The notes under the pieces are model-generated. The model was not told where the DNA came from and did not search any database. It was given only the letters and a program-made list of their open reading frames with translations. Made by a program: the position numbers and the translations under genes. Below are positions 1-11,200 of a stretch of 64,000 nt of DNA, one piece after another. The number at the start of each line of letters is the position of its first letter. Position 1 is the first letter of the stretch. The stretch spans positions 5,512,717-5,576,716 of the forward strand of contig CM074804.1 of NCBI GenBank assembly GCA_037447605.1. Direction: 5' to 3'. Origin of the DNA: Zygnema circumcarinatum. Lineage: Eukaryota > Streptophyta > Zygnematophyceae > Zygnematales > Zygnemataceae.

Positions 1-663
1 GTCCCACACTCGCCCGCAACTGTCAAACCGTTCGGTTTTCAATGCATTGCGCTCCGTCCAGCGGTAGGTCTCCGCCATGCACTGCTTTGTCGGAAAATGA
101 CCCGCACGAAACACCGCAACAAATTTGCCCGTCGCCAGACCCATAGCGGCATTGAGCACTTCCTCCTGATTGCCTGCGCCTTCTACCCGACATAAGGAGA
201 ATCGCTGCGGATTCTTGCTCACTATTTCAGCAAGCTCTTCCTCAAAGGCAGGAGGTACTTGTGAAGAACGTGAAGGCTCGGAAGAGTAAGCCAGCACCAC
301 TTGCAAATGCGCGGGGTAATTTACAGACAGAAAAGCTTCTGCAGTCTTCTGAAAAGCCGGATAATCAATTGGGAAAAGCCCAACAACGATAGCAGAGGCA
401 GGAGGATACTCTGCGTTCCTCGTCACACTCTTTCCAGAACGGGGGTCGCGCATAGTTCGACCTATGACGAGAATCATTTTTATCCACAGCATGATGGCAG
501 TGAAGGAGAGGAGAGAAACAAGAACGCAGGTGCAGAGTGGAGCTAGAGATGCCACGGCTGAGTCCAGCATCAAGTACAGAGTTAGCGGGCCCGCCATCGC
601 TATCACAAGACCACCGGCCGCGGGGAGATCGCTGGGAGCCTTCGAAGCAGCTTGAAATTCCAT
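1..663 (-). CDS. Family-2 glycosyltransferase-like membrane protein, 5' part (runs off the window)
   Basis: An open frame of 221 codons runs on the minus strand from an ATG at 663 to the window edge, so the C-terminal part is missing. Two hydrophobic segments (about residues 17-37 and 41-63) suggest a membrane anchor. A GT-A style domain follows: a beta strand with AIVVGLFP, then QVVLAYSSEP, RVEGAGNQEEVLNAAM, and GKFVAVFRAGHFP. This order matches processive GT2 enzymes that transfer sugars from nucleotide sugars, where the last block normally reads like FDADHHP. Here both aspartates of the DxD metal site are replaced (RAG), and the usual SKAENLN block reads NQEEVLN. The protein may therefore be a non-catalytic homologue or may use another mechanism. 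The family assignment rests on motif order. The substrate is unknown. Confidence 0.7.
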   Translation of the reverse strand, partial: MEFQAASKAPSDLPAAGGLVIAMAGPLTLYLMLDSAVASLAPLCTCVLVSLLSFTAIMLWIKMILVIGRTMRDPRSGKSVTRNAEYPPASAIVVGLFPIDYPAFQKTAEAFLSVNYPAHLQVVLAYSSEPSRSSQVPPAFEEELAEIVSKNPQRFSLCRVEGAGNQEEVLNAAMGLATGKFVAVFRAGHFPTKQCMAETYRWTERNALKTERFDSCGRVWD

Positions 664-964
664 CGCTGAGGGAAGGAGGTGGAAGGCTGAGAGGAGAAGG
701 AGAGGGCGCGCTGTGAAGGAGAGGGGGGGGGGGAGGGGAGAAGGCGGAGCGGGCAGCGTCCCACCGCGCGTGGCGGTTGGGAACAGAGAAACAGTTCGGG
801 AGGCGAACGGTTGGCTGCGGAGGGGTCGTTACGACGTGGCGCTTCATGAGTGGCTAAGAGTAATTTCGGAGGCTGAAAAGTCCACAACCGCCCTGCGGCG
901 GGTACTTTGAAAAGGAGTGACGGTTATGAAACGACAAGAATTAACTGTCACGAGAGCAGTCCGG

Positions 965-1245
965 GCCGGTACGGACTTTGTAGGGAAAGGAATTATAGTT
1001 CTGGCGGTTGCTAAAAGCCGGTGGTACGGCGACGTCGGTTGTCGATTGGCGGCGTCGATTCGCTCGCCGGGAGGGGCTTGGGGAAGCGCAGGGGCGGCCG
1101 TACCATACGGTCGCCCACCTGTACGGACCCGCCCTCTACACGCGTGAGGCATGTCGATTTGCGAGAACGTGGCCACTCTGATTGGCTGCTTGGTACGGTA
1201 CAGTACGATATGTACGGTACGGTATGGACGTCCGTACAAGTCCGG
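965..1245. promoter_or_regulatory. GTACGG/CCGTAC-dense upstream region
   Basis: This stretch lies about 300-580 bases upstream of the glycosyltransferase-like start codon. It carries many copies of GTACGG or its complement, for example near 970, 1022, 1122 and in a cluster at 1191-1240. The same hexamer recurs in the upstream regions at 12980-13560, 28540-29070 and 31660-31980, so a promoter role is inferred. No binding protein is known from the sequence. The stretch 664-964 is GC-rich with a G run near 721. Confidence 0.4.
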
Positions 1246-1994
1246 CACTGTTTGCCGCGCTAGCGCGACCCTTTGGGCTCATGCAGTGATGCCGCGGCGG
1301 TTGTTGGCCATGAGCCCGTGACTCATGAGACCAACGCCAACATGATGGTGCCGCAATGGCCGCGGCATGCGCAGAGCGAGTGTCCTCTTCTCCTCTTCGA
1401 TAACTTGAGCGACATGGCACTCACTCGCTATCCCAACTTGACAAAAAAATACTTTCGGCGTTTGGAAGTCAATAAGTAAACGGAACAAAACAAGTGTCGC
1501 CATGATCCAAGAAGTGGACCATGTGACAGTGCACGTGTCAGGTGCATTGCATTTCCTGCAAGAAGGTCAAGAAACCACGAGATGTAGAGAAGGCATGTTT
1601 CATAAGCGAAGGGAGGTTGTGTGTTCTGTGTTGACACCTGGCAGTGCCCTCCATTGTAAGAAAGCGTAAAAAAAGAGCGAGCTCGTGCTTGTCATTACAT
1701 GGCACAATGTGTTATCCATATCTTATAAATAGCTTTGGTATACATCCTTGTTATAGTCTTGTCAAACCAACTGAGAATTCCAAAGTTCCTTAACTTTTTG
1801 AAACATTTTTGTAACGTTCAGCCAGGTGTTCTTCCAATGTTAACTTCGCTTGCGGGTTCTGGCCACCGCGCACTCCGTGCTTTCCACCTCCGGTCGTTTT
1901 CTTACCGCTGTGTGCGAGTTTGTGTTCGAGAGGGCGGGATCTTCGCCTGCAAACACAAAAACGAAAATGGAATAAAAAAAAGAAGGACATGGAC
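1246..1994. other. No gene seen
   Basis: Mixed-composition sequence with short chance open frames only. I see no domain, splice pattern or repeat worth naming before the repeat island that starts near 1995. Confidence 0.5.
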
Positions 1995-2178
1995 ATTGGG
2001 TTCAATGGTCGCGCCAATGGTTGCAAGCACTGGATTCAATGGTTGCCAAACATTGTCAACGGTTCGAACCATTGGTTTGGCTGTTCACGTTTTTTTCAGA
2101 ATTCTCGCCATTCACTTGCTGCACGATGGTTGCCGGTTGCCTCACAACATTTCGCGCTTTCTATGTACCGCGCTGGTC

Positions 2179-2417
2179 CGCCATTGCCCATTGGTCCTAC
2201 GCCAATGGTTGGAAGCATATCGAATGGTTCGCACCATTTAATTTATTAACTGGTTCCAACAATTGACGGCAGCCATTGAATCCGTTCAATGGTTGGCAAC
2301 CATTGACGGACGGGCCAGCCCACCATTGGCAATGGTTGGAACCAGTTAAAAAAATCAATGGTGCGAACCATTCAATATGCTTCCAACCATTGGCGTACGA
2401 CCAATGGGCAATGGCGG
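2179..2417. repeat. Long inverted repeat (foldback hairpin)
   Basis: The left arm 2179-2265 and the reverse complement of the right arm 2331-2417 match at roughly 80 of 87 positions, with a 65-base spacer. The arms start with CCGCCATTGCCCATTGG and end near CTGGTTCCAA. The mismatches I can see are single substitutions and a small difference in a T-rich tract. This is typical of a MITE-like or foldback element, or of a hairpin transcript source. Confidence 0.85.
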
Positions 2418-2439
2418 AGATACATAAACAAATTGGGGG

Positions 2440-2551
2440 AGCTTAGCCCCCATCAGATTTTGAAAATTCAACTTCTTTTTATTTTATCTTTTTATGCTGA
2501 GCGAGGACTTATCCCCCCCTCCTGCAAAAAAACTGGATCCGCCACTGCGTA
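2440..2551. mobile_element. Possible transposon fragment
   Basis: Read on the minus strand, 2551-2530 gives GCAGTGGCGGATCCAG, followed by a T run, a G run, and a run of A/T-rich sequence ending in a GGGGG-containing dyad at 2440-2455. Ends of the form CAGTGGCGGATCCAG are common at the tips of non-autonomous DNA transposons in many genomes. I see no matching second end or target duplication, so this is a weak call. Confidence 0.3.
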
Positions 2552-2837
2552 GGACCCAGGCAAACATCGCCATCGGTCGCAACCATTGATTGCGAATGGT
2601 TGGCTACCGTTCTCGTCGTTGGAACCATTTGACAACCAACCATTGGCAACCACTGATTGGCCAATGGTTGCCGTACTGGAAAGAGCTGCGCGCTGCGCCA
2701 AAAACCGGCAACGCGCGGCGTTGCCAATCCAACACATACGGGTAGCAGGGCGAGGACTGGACTGCTGCAGCCGCCGGCGCCTTGCTCGGGTGCTCGCTCA
2801 GCTTCCGTCGTCAATAGCAGCACTAGTGCGAGCCTCC

Positions 2838-3508
2838 ATGGATGCACCCGAGAAGCAAGCATGTAGCTCACCAGAGTGGAGGGACGAAGGCTGCTCTCCA
2901 GAGCCTGCTGACGTTGGCGCCATTGAGATTGCAGGCGCAGCGGTTTCTGATTCGGATCAAAACGCTGCAGGAAGTCAGCTAATGGAACTCACGAATATCA
3001 TTACCGGAGATATTAAAACATCCTTTCTCGCACTTTTCCCGGCAATGGAGTAAGGAATATGGCTCATTTCTTTGTAAATAGATGGGAGTGCTTGGAATAA
3101 TGTCGATTGCTTGCTTTTGGATATGTGATACAATATGGCTGCGTTAAACATTTGATGGAGTTCCATTGTTTCCGAAATGATGATTGCACTGGAAGTGATC
3201 ATCTTGCAACAGTGTCAAGGGCTGCTGCTTTTCAGTGCCAGAACGCAGAGACGAGCATCCAGCCTTTTCTTTTCTATTGCTCGCATTGGAGTGCCCTTCA
3301 TCCTGACGAATAGTGTGGTGCTTCCTTTCCTTTTGTTTTCTTACTTTTATTCCCGTTAATTTCTCTTAGGGACATTAACTTAAGCGCAGCTCAAGTAAAC
3401 CAGGAAATTTTTTCAGCAAAAACGGCAGTATTGGAGACGAGAACTGGATTTGCACAGAATATAGAAGAAGTGCAGGACACTGCGAAGAAGCTTCTGAATC
3501 TTTTCTGA
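2838..3508 (+). CDS. Small unknown protein, two exons, helical C-terminus
   Basis: Exons 2838-3049 and 3370-3508 join in frame (GA|GTAAGG ... CTTAG|G) to give 116 residues ending LLNLF. The first 45 residues are acidic and low in hydrophobics. The rest looks like amphipathic helix and possible coiled coil (LMELTNIITGDIKTSF, then AQNIEEVQDTAKKLLNLF). I do not recognise the family. The size and helical C-terminus would suit a subunit of a small helical complex. The frame is also open upstream into the repeat island to 2586, so the start could be earlier. The ATG at 2838 was chosen because it follows the end of the repeats. Confidence 0.55.
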
Positions 3509-5503
3509 TGGTACGAAGGATCTTTTTTGCAAATCTTATCGGTGTTCTTCCCTGTTGCTGTCCGGTTTGGCACCTTACTCTCACCACGATTTGCCTTGAC
3601 GTAACTCCCTTCCGGAAGAACTTCTGTGACGATTGTATTCCTGTTCTTTATGTTTCAGGGATACTGCTGAAGCCCGCTGGTCAACACGAAGCCTCGAGTA
3701 ATTTTACGCCTCTCGTGTGTCAATACAAGTTGGAAGATGCTATCCTGTAGATGTCGTGTCAAAACATCCAGCCTGTTTCGGCTAGGTTACTTGTGTTCGT
3801 ATTCACAATTTCTATTGCAACAAATTCAGGGTAGCATTTACGACACGTGCATAAGTCTTCAACGTGTTATAATCTCCTTAACGAAGACTCTGAAAATTGA
3901 TGTCCGCTTTTTGAGTGCCACTGAACAGCGAGCTTTTTGCAAGGGATTGCTATAAATCTGCAATTTTTTTCTTACTTCCAAAGTCAATGGTTTCAGCGAA
4001 ATAGATGATGGTGCAGCTGACATTATTGTAATCTATCTGACTGCAAAACTTTGAGCCCTCAACATCCGCAACTCTCATCGCACTAAGATTGTCGTGATAA
4101 TCTCCACTTCCCACGTGCAGAACATTGCATGGTTTCCTTGCTTTGTTTCGTAGTCGATCTCCTCTGAACTTTACGATTTATCTGCCAGTTCACGAGACGT
4201 CCATGGCTCCGCTGCAACTCGGCGACAACCGCCGCCTCATACTTTCTGCACTTCGCACAGCGGTGACAGCGGGCGGGCTTCAGCGGCAAATTTTCGACCT
4301 CCACTCAAGCTCGAGTATGAAACTTGAGCAGGCCCAGAAGCAAGCGAGCCATAGGGCAGCTGCTGATGATACGCGCCTGTAAGAAGTCACCAAAGGTACA
4401 AAATATTGGTTGACAGGACGACCACGCAACGCTTTTGTTTCGCAAGATAAAATTGACAATTTAGTTTTATTTTTCCAACGGTGATATCTCAGCTAACACA
4501 TGAAAGTTTCTAGTACCCAAACATGTGAAAAAACAAAGCTTGAAGGGGCGAACAAGTCTGACCAGAGTGAAAACCACTTAGAAAGGAACATATATTCACG
4601 TCCCCTTCTTGACTACCAGACCCCTTGAAATGGACAGATTCCCACGACAGCTCACCAGAGCCGTCCTGGAAACTCGCGCATAGTTTTCAGTGACTAAACT
4701 GACTCCATAAACCGATATCGCTCGGAACTTGTGTCATGATTGCTCTAGTACAAGTACCCACAACCCGCTTTTCTAAAAAACTCAAAATCTATGATAGTAG
4801 AACTCGATGTTCGTTTTTGGAGAAAGAAATTTCCCCTCTATCCCTTATGATGGCTGGCGCACAACCTCGTCCTGGGAGGGGCTGATCGCTTGCAGTCAAA
4901 GAGTTCATCTTCTGGAAGCACAATTAGCGTTCTTGGGGATGCAGATGCTGCCGTTCTTGCTGAATATTTTCTTGAGAGTCGCGTCTGTGCATGCGAACTT
5001 GTTCAGCACTTTGAAAGTTTCTTTCTTGGTGAAGCATGCATTGACTTTCAGGCACGTGTCTGCTTTGAGAACCTTGCGCAGATCGCCCTTGCACGCTGCT
5101 GACGCACCCGGCTCGACAGCGCTGAGGCAGACCTGTGAGAAAAATCGCAGCCAGATGTCTGCGTCAGCATGTGCCGAATCCATTTCCCTATTGCAAGTGA
5201 TCTATCTACATGTTACATGACGACACCACTGACATCTCAACATGCAGAAAGAGACAGCAGGCTAACTTTGAAACTCTTGCAATACAAGAAGAAAAGGAGG
5301 AGACTCATGAGCTGCTATCTAAATGACCTGACATGCACTAGAACCATCAAATCGGGTGTAACTGACTGTTTTTCAGACAGATGCAAAAGCTTGGGGAATT
5401 GGGGACATTGGGCATGCTTCACCTCCTGCACCAGATGGCCGCTCGAATTTGCTGCCATAAGCAGGCGTCCGCAATACTCTCCGGGGTTCAAATAATAGAA
5501 ATT
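3509..5503. other. No gene resolved; exon-like stretches only
   Basis: I cannot assemble a gene here. One minus-strand segment, 5132-4905, begins after a good acceptor (TTTTTCTCACAG) and stays open for about 75 codons, but its other frames are also open. A plus-strand open frame at 4890-5102 overlaps it. The composition is near 43% GC with no repeats of note. Confidence 0.4.
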
Positions 5504-6892
5504 TCATGCGTCTCCTTCCAGGGAGGCGGAGATAATGTCGGAGCACGACTCATTGGCAAGCACTTCATAGAGAACAAGTGCATGGCCGGGGATACTCGAA
5601 AGCGCCTCGCTCAATGCACACCTGTGAAAGATCATCCAAAGGGAAAGGACAGTTGAAGGAGGGACTCTATCAATAAGTCGTGGAAACTCTACAGCGTTAA
5701 TTGAATAATTTGACGTTGTAGTTAGAACGTCAGCTGTCTGCCTGAAAACAGACACAAACATGGTATAAGAAAGGAGGACATAAGGTGAATTACATGCACA
5801 TAAAAATTGTAAACCTCTCAATTTTTCAAAACCTGGTTAAAAAAACACTAAAACCCAACGTAAACACCTCGTGTAAAGGGGATCAGGGTTGCTCTGATGA
5901 AAACATTATTAAAGAGACTCTCTGCGGCTCTGTTGTCAGTGCAAGCACCTGCTGAAATGGCTGCAGCGCAGAGCAGTCGAGGTCGGGGTTGGGGGAGTAA
6001 GTGCCCGAGAGCGCAGCAATGTCAAACATCACCGCAATGGACGAGCAACTGTCACCCTGCAGAGAAACACGGACAGAAGGGTGAGGAGGAAGGAAGCGAG
6101 GGACACAGAGGAGGGAAAGCAGAAGAGCAGGAGAAGAGAGAAGGGGGGGGGGGAAGAGAGAGAACCGCGACCAGCTGTCATGATAACAAACTACGTGCTG
6201 ATCCTACGAAGCAACGGAATCGATGTTGCTGAAATTTGGGACATTTACCATCTTTCCAGTGGGCAGCGCATTGATGCAGTCCAGGTCCTGCAATAGCGTG
6301 CTGGTTTCCACTAAGTATGAAGCGAAAACGTGGCAAACAATAGTACGACGCTGCATCTGATCATCGAAAAACAGTGCACCAAGTATATACTCCTGAAAAG
6401 TACGTACTGTATTTTGCGCAACTAAGTTGTTTTTGCTGATTCCGCAAGTGTTGCGCACCAAATCACATGTGACGTTGAAGCCGGTTGGAACAACAAAATA
6501 TTGAAGTTCCGGACTTGGGATGCCAACTGCACACGTTGTTGACAGGCTTTCTGATGAGCTATCCTCGGACGTAAACCGTATGCAAACGAACGAGTGGTGG
6601 CTCTCCTAAAGCCACTGACGCTCTCTTCCTCCTTCCTCCCTCCCTCTCCCCCCATCTTCCTACTTCCCCCCCTCCCTCCCTCCTCTCCCACCGTTAACCT
6701 TTTTCTCTTGTTCTTGGTTGGCGCGTCGAATTGACAGAAATAGCGCCAATCTCTGACGTTGACTTCCAAAAGAGCCTTCGCCAACCCGTGCTTTGCTGCG
6801 TCTGTTTGCACTGCTCCTTGTCGCCCTATCACTGCATGTGCAAGCCCGTCCATTATGAGAAATTCCACCAACTGAGCGAGTTCTTCTACCAT
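5504..6892 (-). CDS. Unresolved exon group, possibly a PRD1/MEI1-like gene
   Basis: Several minus-strand segments look like exons. 6892-6699 follows CTCTAG and ends at AAAAAG|GTTAAC; it is helical, with motif LAKALLEVNVRDWRYFC. 6395 to about 6255 follows TACTTTTCAG and ends ATG|GTAAAT, with motif DDQMQRRTIVCHVFASYLVE. 5620-5504 follows CTTTCACAG, with motif CALSEALSSIPGHALVLYEV, and ends at a stop. The order and feel resemble the middle of plant PRD1, a helical-repeat protein for meiotic double-strand breaks. However, the splice phases do not join cleanly, so exons are missing or wrong. The purine-rich tracts at 6070-6160 and 6620-6700 are probably intronic. Confidence 0.28.
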
Positions 6893-8223
6893 CTAGAGTG
6901 TTTCAATCACATATTTTCCCTCGTTTTCCATCCCCGATAAGTTCCTGTTCCACCGGGCGTTCTTCACATTGTTAAACACTACTTCCCTCCGAGGTACCAC
7001 TCTGTCATCCCATGTAATACCATCAACTAGATGATTGGCTTTGTAGTTCAAAGTCTAACCACCCAGAACTCCTCCCACATGATTCTTCTAGTTGGATGTA
7101 AACTCACCAAATACTTTTCAGCATCTGGCTCGTGGTGCAAAAAACAAGGGGTGAAAGGAGGCGAGGGAAAGAGGAGTCCCGATATGAACGATATGAAGGG
7201 GACAAGGGACTAGGGGAGGTGAGGCAAAGAAAAATAGAGTCTTGGTAGGAGGGGAGAAAGGATTGAAGGGGAGGCAAGGGAAAAAGTAATCGCGGCAGGG
7301 GCCACTATTTCTTCCCTCCCTTTCGATGTATCCGACATTCGAAGTGGGAGACAAGATATATAGCCAAATGGTTAGGCGGACCGGCAGCCAACTTTCGGGG
7401 AAGTCATCATAACAAGGAGTGGGTTGTTGTCTGTCTGGGCAGGACAGCGAGTCAACAAATGACGGCGGTTGACCATACAAGCCTTGAAACTTACAAAAGC
7501 AGGCGAAGTCCAACTTTGGAGAGAAATGAACCGAAATGCAGCAATCCCGCTGGAGCATTAAACCGCACACATCAAACGTCCGAGGAATTTTGGCCTCTTA
7601 GGTTCCGCATTATCGCCTTATAAACACAGACTCAGAGGGCAAGTGCCTCGAGGGTTCAGACCCACTACATACATGTTGTACAGATAGCAATGGTCTCTGT
7701 CCTAATGTGGAGTACAGTATTCATAGCATGCAACCTCAACTTACAATTACGTTTCAATGCAAACGGCCAACATTGTTGTGTCATAGGCGTTGCAAGTGCT
7801 CGTTCAGCACTGCAAGCTCTTATTTTTCTACATAATCAAATTCCTACGCTACACCGTATGCTGAAGGGTGCAAATATTTATGTGGGTTTTCCCTATTCTA
7901 TGCACAAAAGGTGAAAAGAATGCCGCTGGCAAGACTGCACAGTCGACCAGCCACGCAGGCTGCTGTCCCGAGAGCGCCACATTTGGCAGGCAGGGCAGCC
8001 GCAGGTCACTCGATGACTGTGCGGTGGTAGCCTCTCTCCTTCACCAGGTTGTCCAAGTAGCTCAATATCTGCGTCAGATAGCATCGCTGCACGGTGTGAA
8101 TGAAAGTCCGTACTATCCATTGCTAAACATGGGAGATATACCAACTCTGCACCGAACGAACTGCCCTTCCTCACACAACTCATTTGGAACCCACCCCTGG
8201 GTGAGCCTACAATCAACAGAGCC
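6893..8223. other. No gene resolved
   Basis: Intergenic or intronic sequence. A minus-strand frame at 7570-7330 is open and protein-like at its start, but no family or splice partner is visible. 7140-7300 is A/G-rich. The 3' end of the kinase-like gene begins at 8224. Confidence 0.4.
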
Positions 8224-11200
8224 TTATTTGTCTGAGACTTTCTTGACATAGGGATAAAGAGTCGAGAGCTCTGGACAGGCCAAACTGACCATGTCTCTGC
8301 GTTCCATCAAGCCATCGATCTCTTCGTTGGATAAGACCTCTCCAAACTTTCCCGCCACAGTCGCTCGATCCAAAAAGCGTAGTCGGAGATAAGTGGATGC
8401 TGAAACGCAGCGTACAGGCCCCGTTTGGAAGGCATTTTCGTGTAACATTGTCACGACTGCTTCCTGCAAACTCGTTAGCAACAGAGAGGAAGGAAGCCAT
8501 TGAGATGTTTCCAAAGTCTTGGATTGCAGATGAGGCGGACAAGGTTTGGCTGCTATAGTATGGGGCAGAAACAAGCAACGAGGTGGTAATTCCATGTCTC
8601 GAACAAGGATAGATCTACAAGCAGGCTTCCACTGCCTCATAATTGCCAAATGCTGCAAGAGTAATTACGTGCGCAAGAAAAATCAAATGCTGTGGGTGTC
8701 ACTTCAAAAAAGTTGAGAAACCAAGACTTGAATAAGCGAACCGCAGACCAGGTTGTCAACCACAGACAGACGGAAAAGGACGCCCATGAAACGAGTCTAG
8801 AGACCGGAATAATCCCAGAATCAGACAGGCAGAGCCGGGTTCCGTCACTCACTTTTCTAAAGCCCGCAGCATGATCAATGAGGACAGGCTTCATTTTGCC
8901 GTCTGTCCAGTGCTCTCCTATGAAGAAATGGCCATGATGGCGGTCTGAGTTATTCAGAAGCACGTCCAGGATGCGGGTGTCACTGAGCAGGCGGGCCACC
9001 TGAAAAAAAAAAAAGGTATTTGTGAGAACATATTATCCAAGATTGACTGTACTTGAATGGAAAACATGCGTGTATAAACAAACCATCTGTCTCTCGTTTA
9101 ATGGTCTTTAGCTCACTTAAACAACTTCACCCTCAGGGAGAGGGCGGTTCCCCAGTAAACACGCAGCTTTCTGTCAGGCAGCGATAGTGCAGGTGGCAAG
9201 GAAACGCACAGAAACGCCCCAGTTGGATGCGGGCACTGTCTTCAACTGGCGGCACTCCGGCACCCAATAGATGAACGCTCCCTCCTCGTAGTGATTCCAA
9301 TCAACGTCAATACCGCCACGGCGATAGGCCACCTGCCGTGAACCCAATAGTAGAGTATACACCAGTCTTGTAAGGGCAATTATGAAGCTAAAGAAGAGCT
9401 TTGTAAGGCGCGCTGGCAGTTCAGACTTAAAGACAGTACGTTGGAAATGTCAGCTTTCGGTTTCTTCTGGTCATTCTTTACATAGAATTAAGGTCTATAG
9501 CATTCCAGGTTCAACAAAATAACTGACATCTTCCGACGTCCGCATATATATTCCGTGCCTTCACATCACCGCTACTTGTGATGGGCACTGAAGCTTAGCT
9601 CATTGGCCAACGCATAGTTTCACATCCATACTGTCTCAAATTTTGGTGTAAAGGTTCTGAACAAAGTGTTAAGTCCAGATACAGCAGGTACAGTTTTGCA
9701 GAAAGAAAATGCGTTTTTTCTTGAGAGCGTTCCCAGAAGTAAGGGAGTCTATAGTATAAACATGCCCCCTGAACGGCACTTCGGTGCTCGGTGGATCACT
9801 TCCAATGTGACTCTTGCAGTGTATTTCAATAGGTCGGTTTAGTTACAGATGAGATCCTCGCCGTGGCCACAAGTCTTAGACAGAAGCAGTACTCACCGGC
9901 GGCACGTAGTCCATCCCCAACATGAGGTTAAGCTCATACGCCACCCATTCAATTGGAGCGCGATGCCACCCATCCGCATCGCCTTTAACTCGAGGCTTCA
10001 CCATGGCACCTATCTGCACAACCCGCGCACAGTTTCAAGGAAAATAAAATAATCCTCTCCTTAATTGCCTCCCACCATTTTCGGTTCTGGCCTCTCACTT
10101 CCTGGGCAGTTCTCCTGCCGTGACAATCCGCATCTGATCTGCGATTGAAATCACTTCCGCTAGTCGTGATGACCCCCGTACACTTTGAAGTCAGCAATAT
10201 AACAAGTGGCTGAGCATAACCCTTTGAGCCTTCCCAACTTCTCTGCAAACGTCCACGAAGCTAAGAAAGGACACACTACTAGCAGTACCCGATAAACGCA
10301 TATCACTACAAGTGATGACCTCGTTTTTAATTGACAATGGTGCATCTTACGTGTGGCAGAGGACAGTGACACTAAAGCCAGTAGACTGTGCCACAAGTAG
10401 AAGCCGAACCTGATGGCCTGTCTTCTTGTTTTGCAATTGCGTTACAAAGCTGACATGGCCAAAATCACTTGGCGGATCCATGGGTGAGCAGGAGACAACT
10501 TTGCCGTTTACTAAAATCTCCACAATTGCATGATGCTTATCATGGACAACGGGATCAGTGTCGGTCGATCGCTGCTGATAATGTGTTCGCTTTAGATCCA
10601 TGGCAGTGTCCGCCAAACTTTGTAACGCTAGAGCCACATAATCATCACCCTTCACTCCTGCGCAAGGAAAAGGATAAACTCTATCACCAAGATTGAAGCG
10701 TGACATACATCATCATGAAGAATATGTCCTTCCAATGGGAAAAAGTGACTCCCAATGGGATCGTAGGCGACAAACGAATCGTTATGGAGGCATAGCCCTG
10801 CTGTGGCAATCAAAACTGACGACGGTCAAATCTCTTGGAATCCCTCCCTTGAGTAGTACTCTTTTAGAAATTCAGAAAGCGTTCGTGATGCTGCAGAACC
10901 AAAGGACTCGTTTAGAAACTCCCCTTCCGAGGCTGAAGCTAACAGCAGCACGTTATTTGGTTCCGCAATGCTCAACCCCGACTCACGGATCGGCCCTCTT
11001 ACACCATCGAAACATCCTTTCTCGAGCATACAATAGCAGAAGCAACCGGCAGAAATATTCGGTCATCAAGAGATTAACCGTGCCCAGGGAAGCGCTTTTT
11101 CAATGCGTACCTGTTGTCAAGCAGGCGTCCCCTGCGCACCGCACCGTTGTTTCCAAGGTCACCAGTGCAGTGTGCCGCACCTCGTCCTTTTGGATCGTGG

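Larger units (their letters stand above)
1995..2690. repeat. Island of CAATGGTTG / CAACCATTG units
   Basis: Roughly ten or more copies of an eight- to nine-base unit (CAATGGTT and its complement AACCATTG) occur in both orientations. They are often back to back, as in TTCAATGGTTGGCAACCATTG at 2285. The units also form the arms of the long hairpin annotated separately. The island stops just before the small gene at 2838. It looks like an expanded dyad-symmetric simple repeat or the remains of a foldback element. Confidence 0.75.

Noticed and set aside
4890-5183. Overlapping plus and minus frames that look protein-like
   Set aside because: Three frames are open at once, no family is recognisable, and the acceptor alone is not enough.
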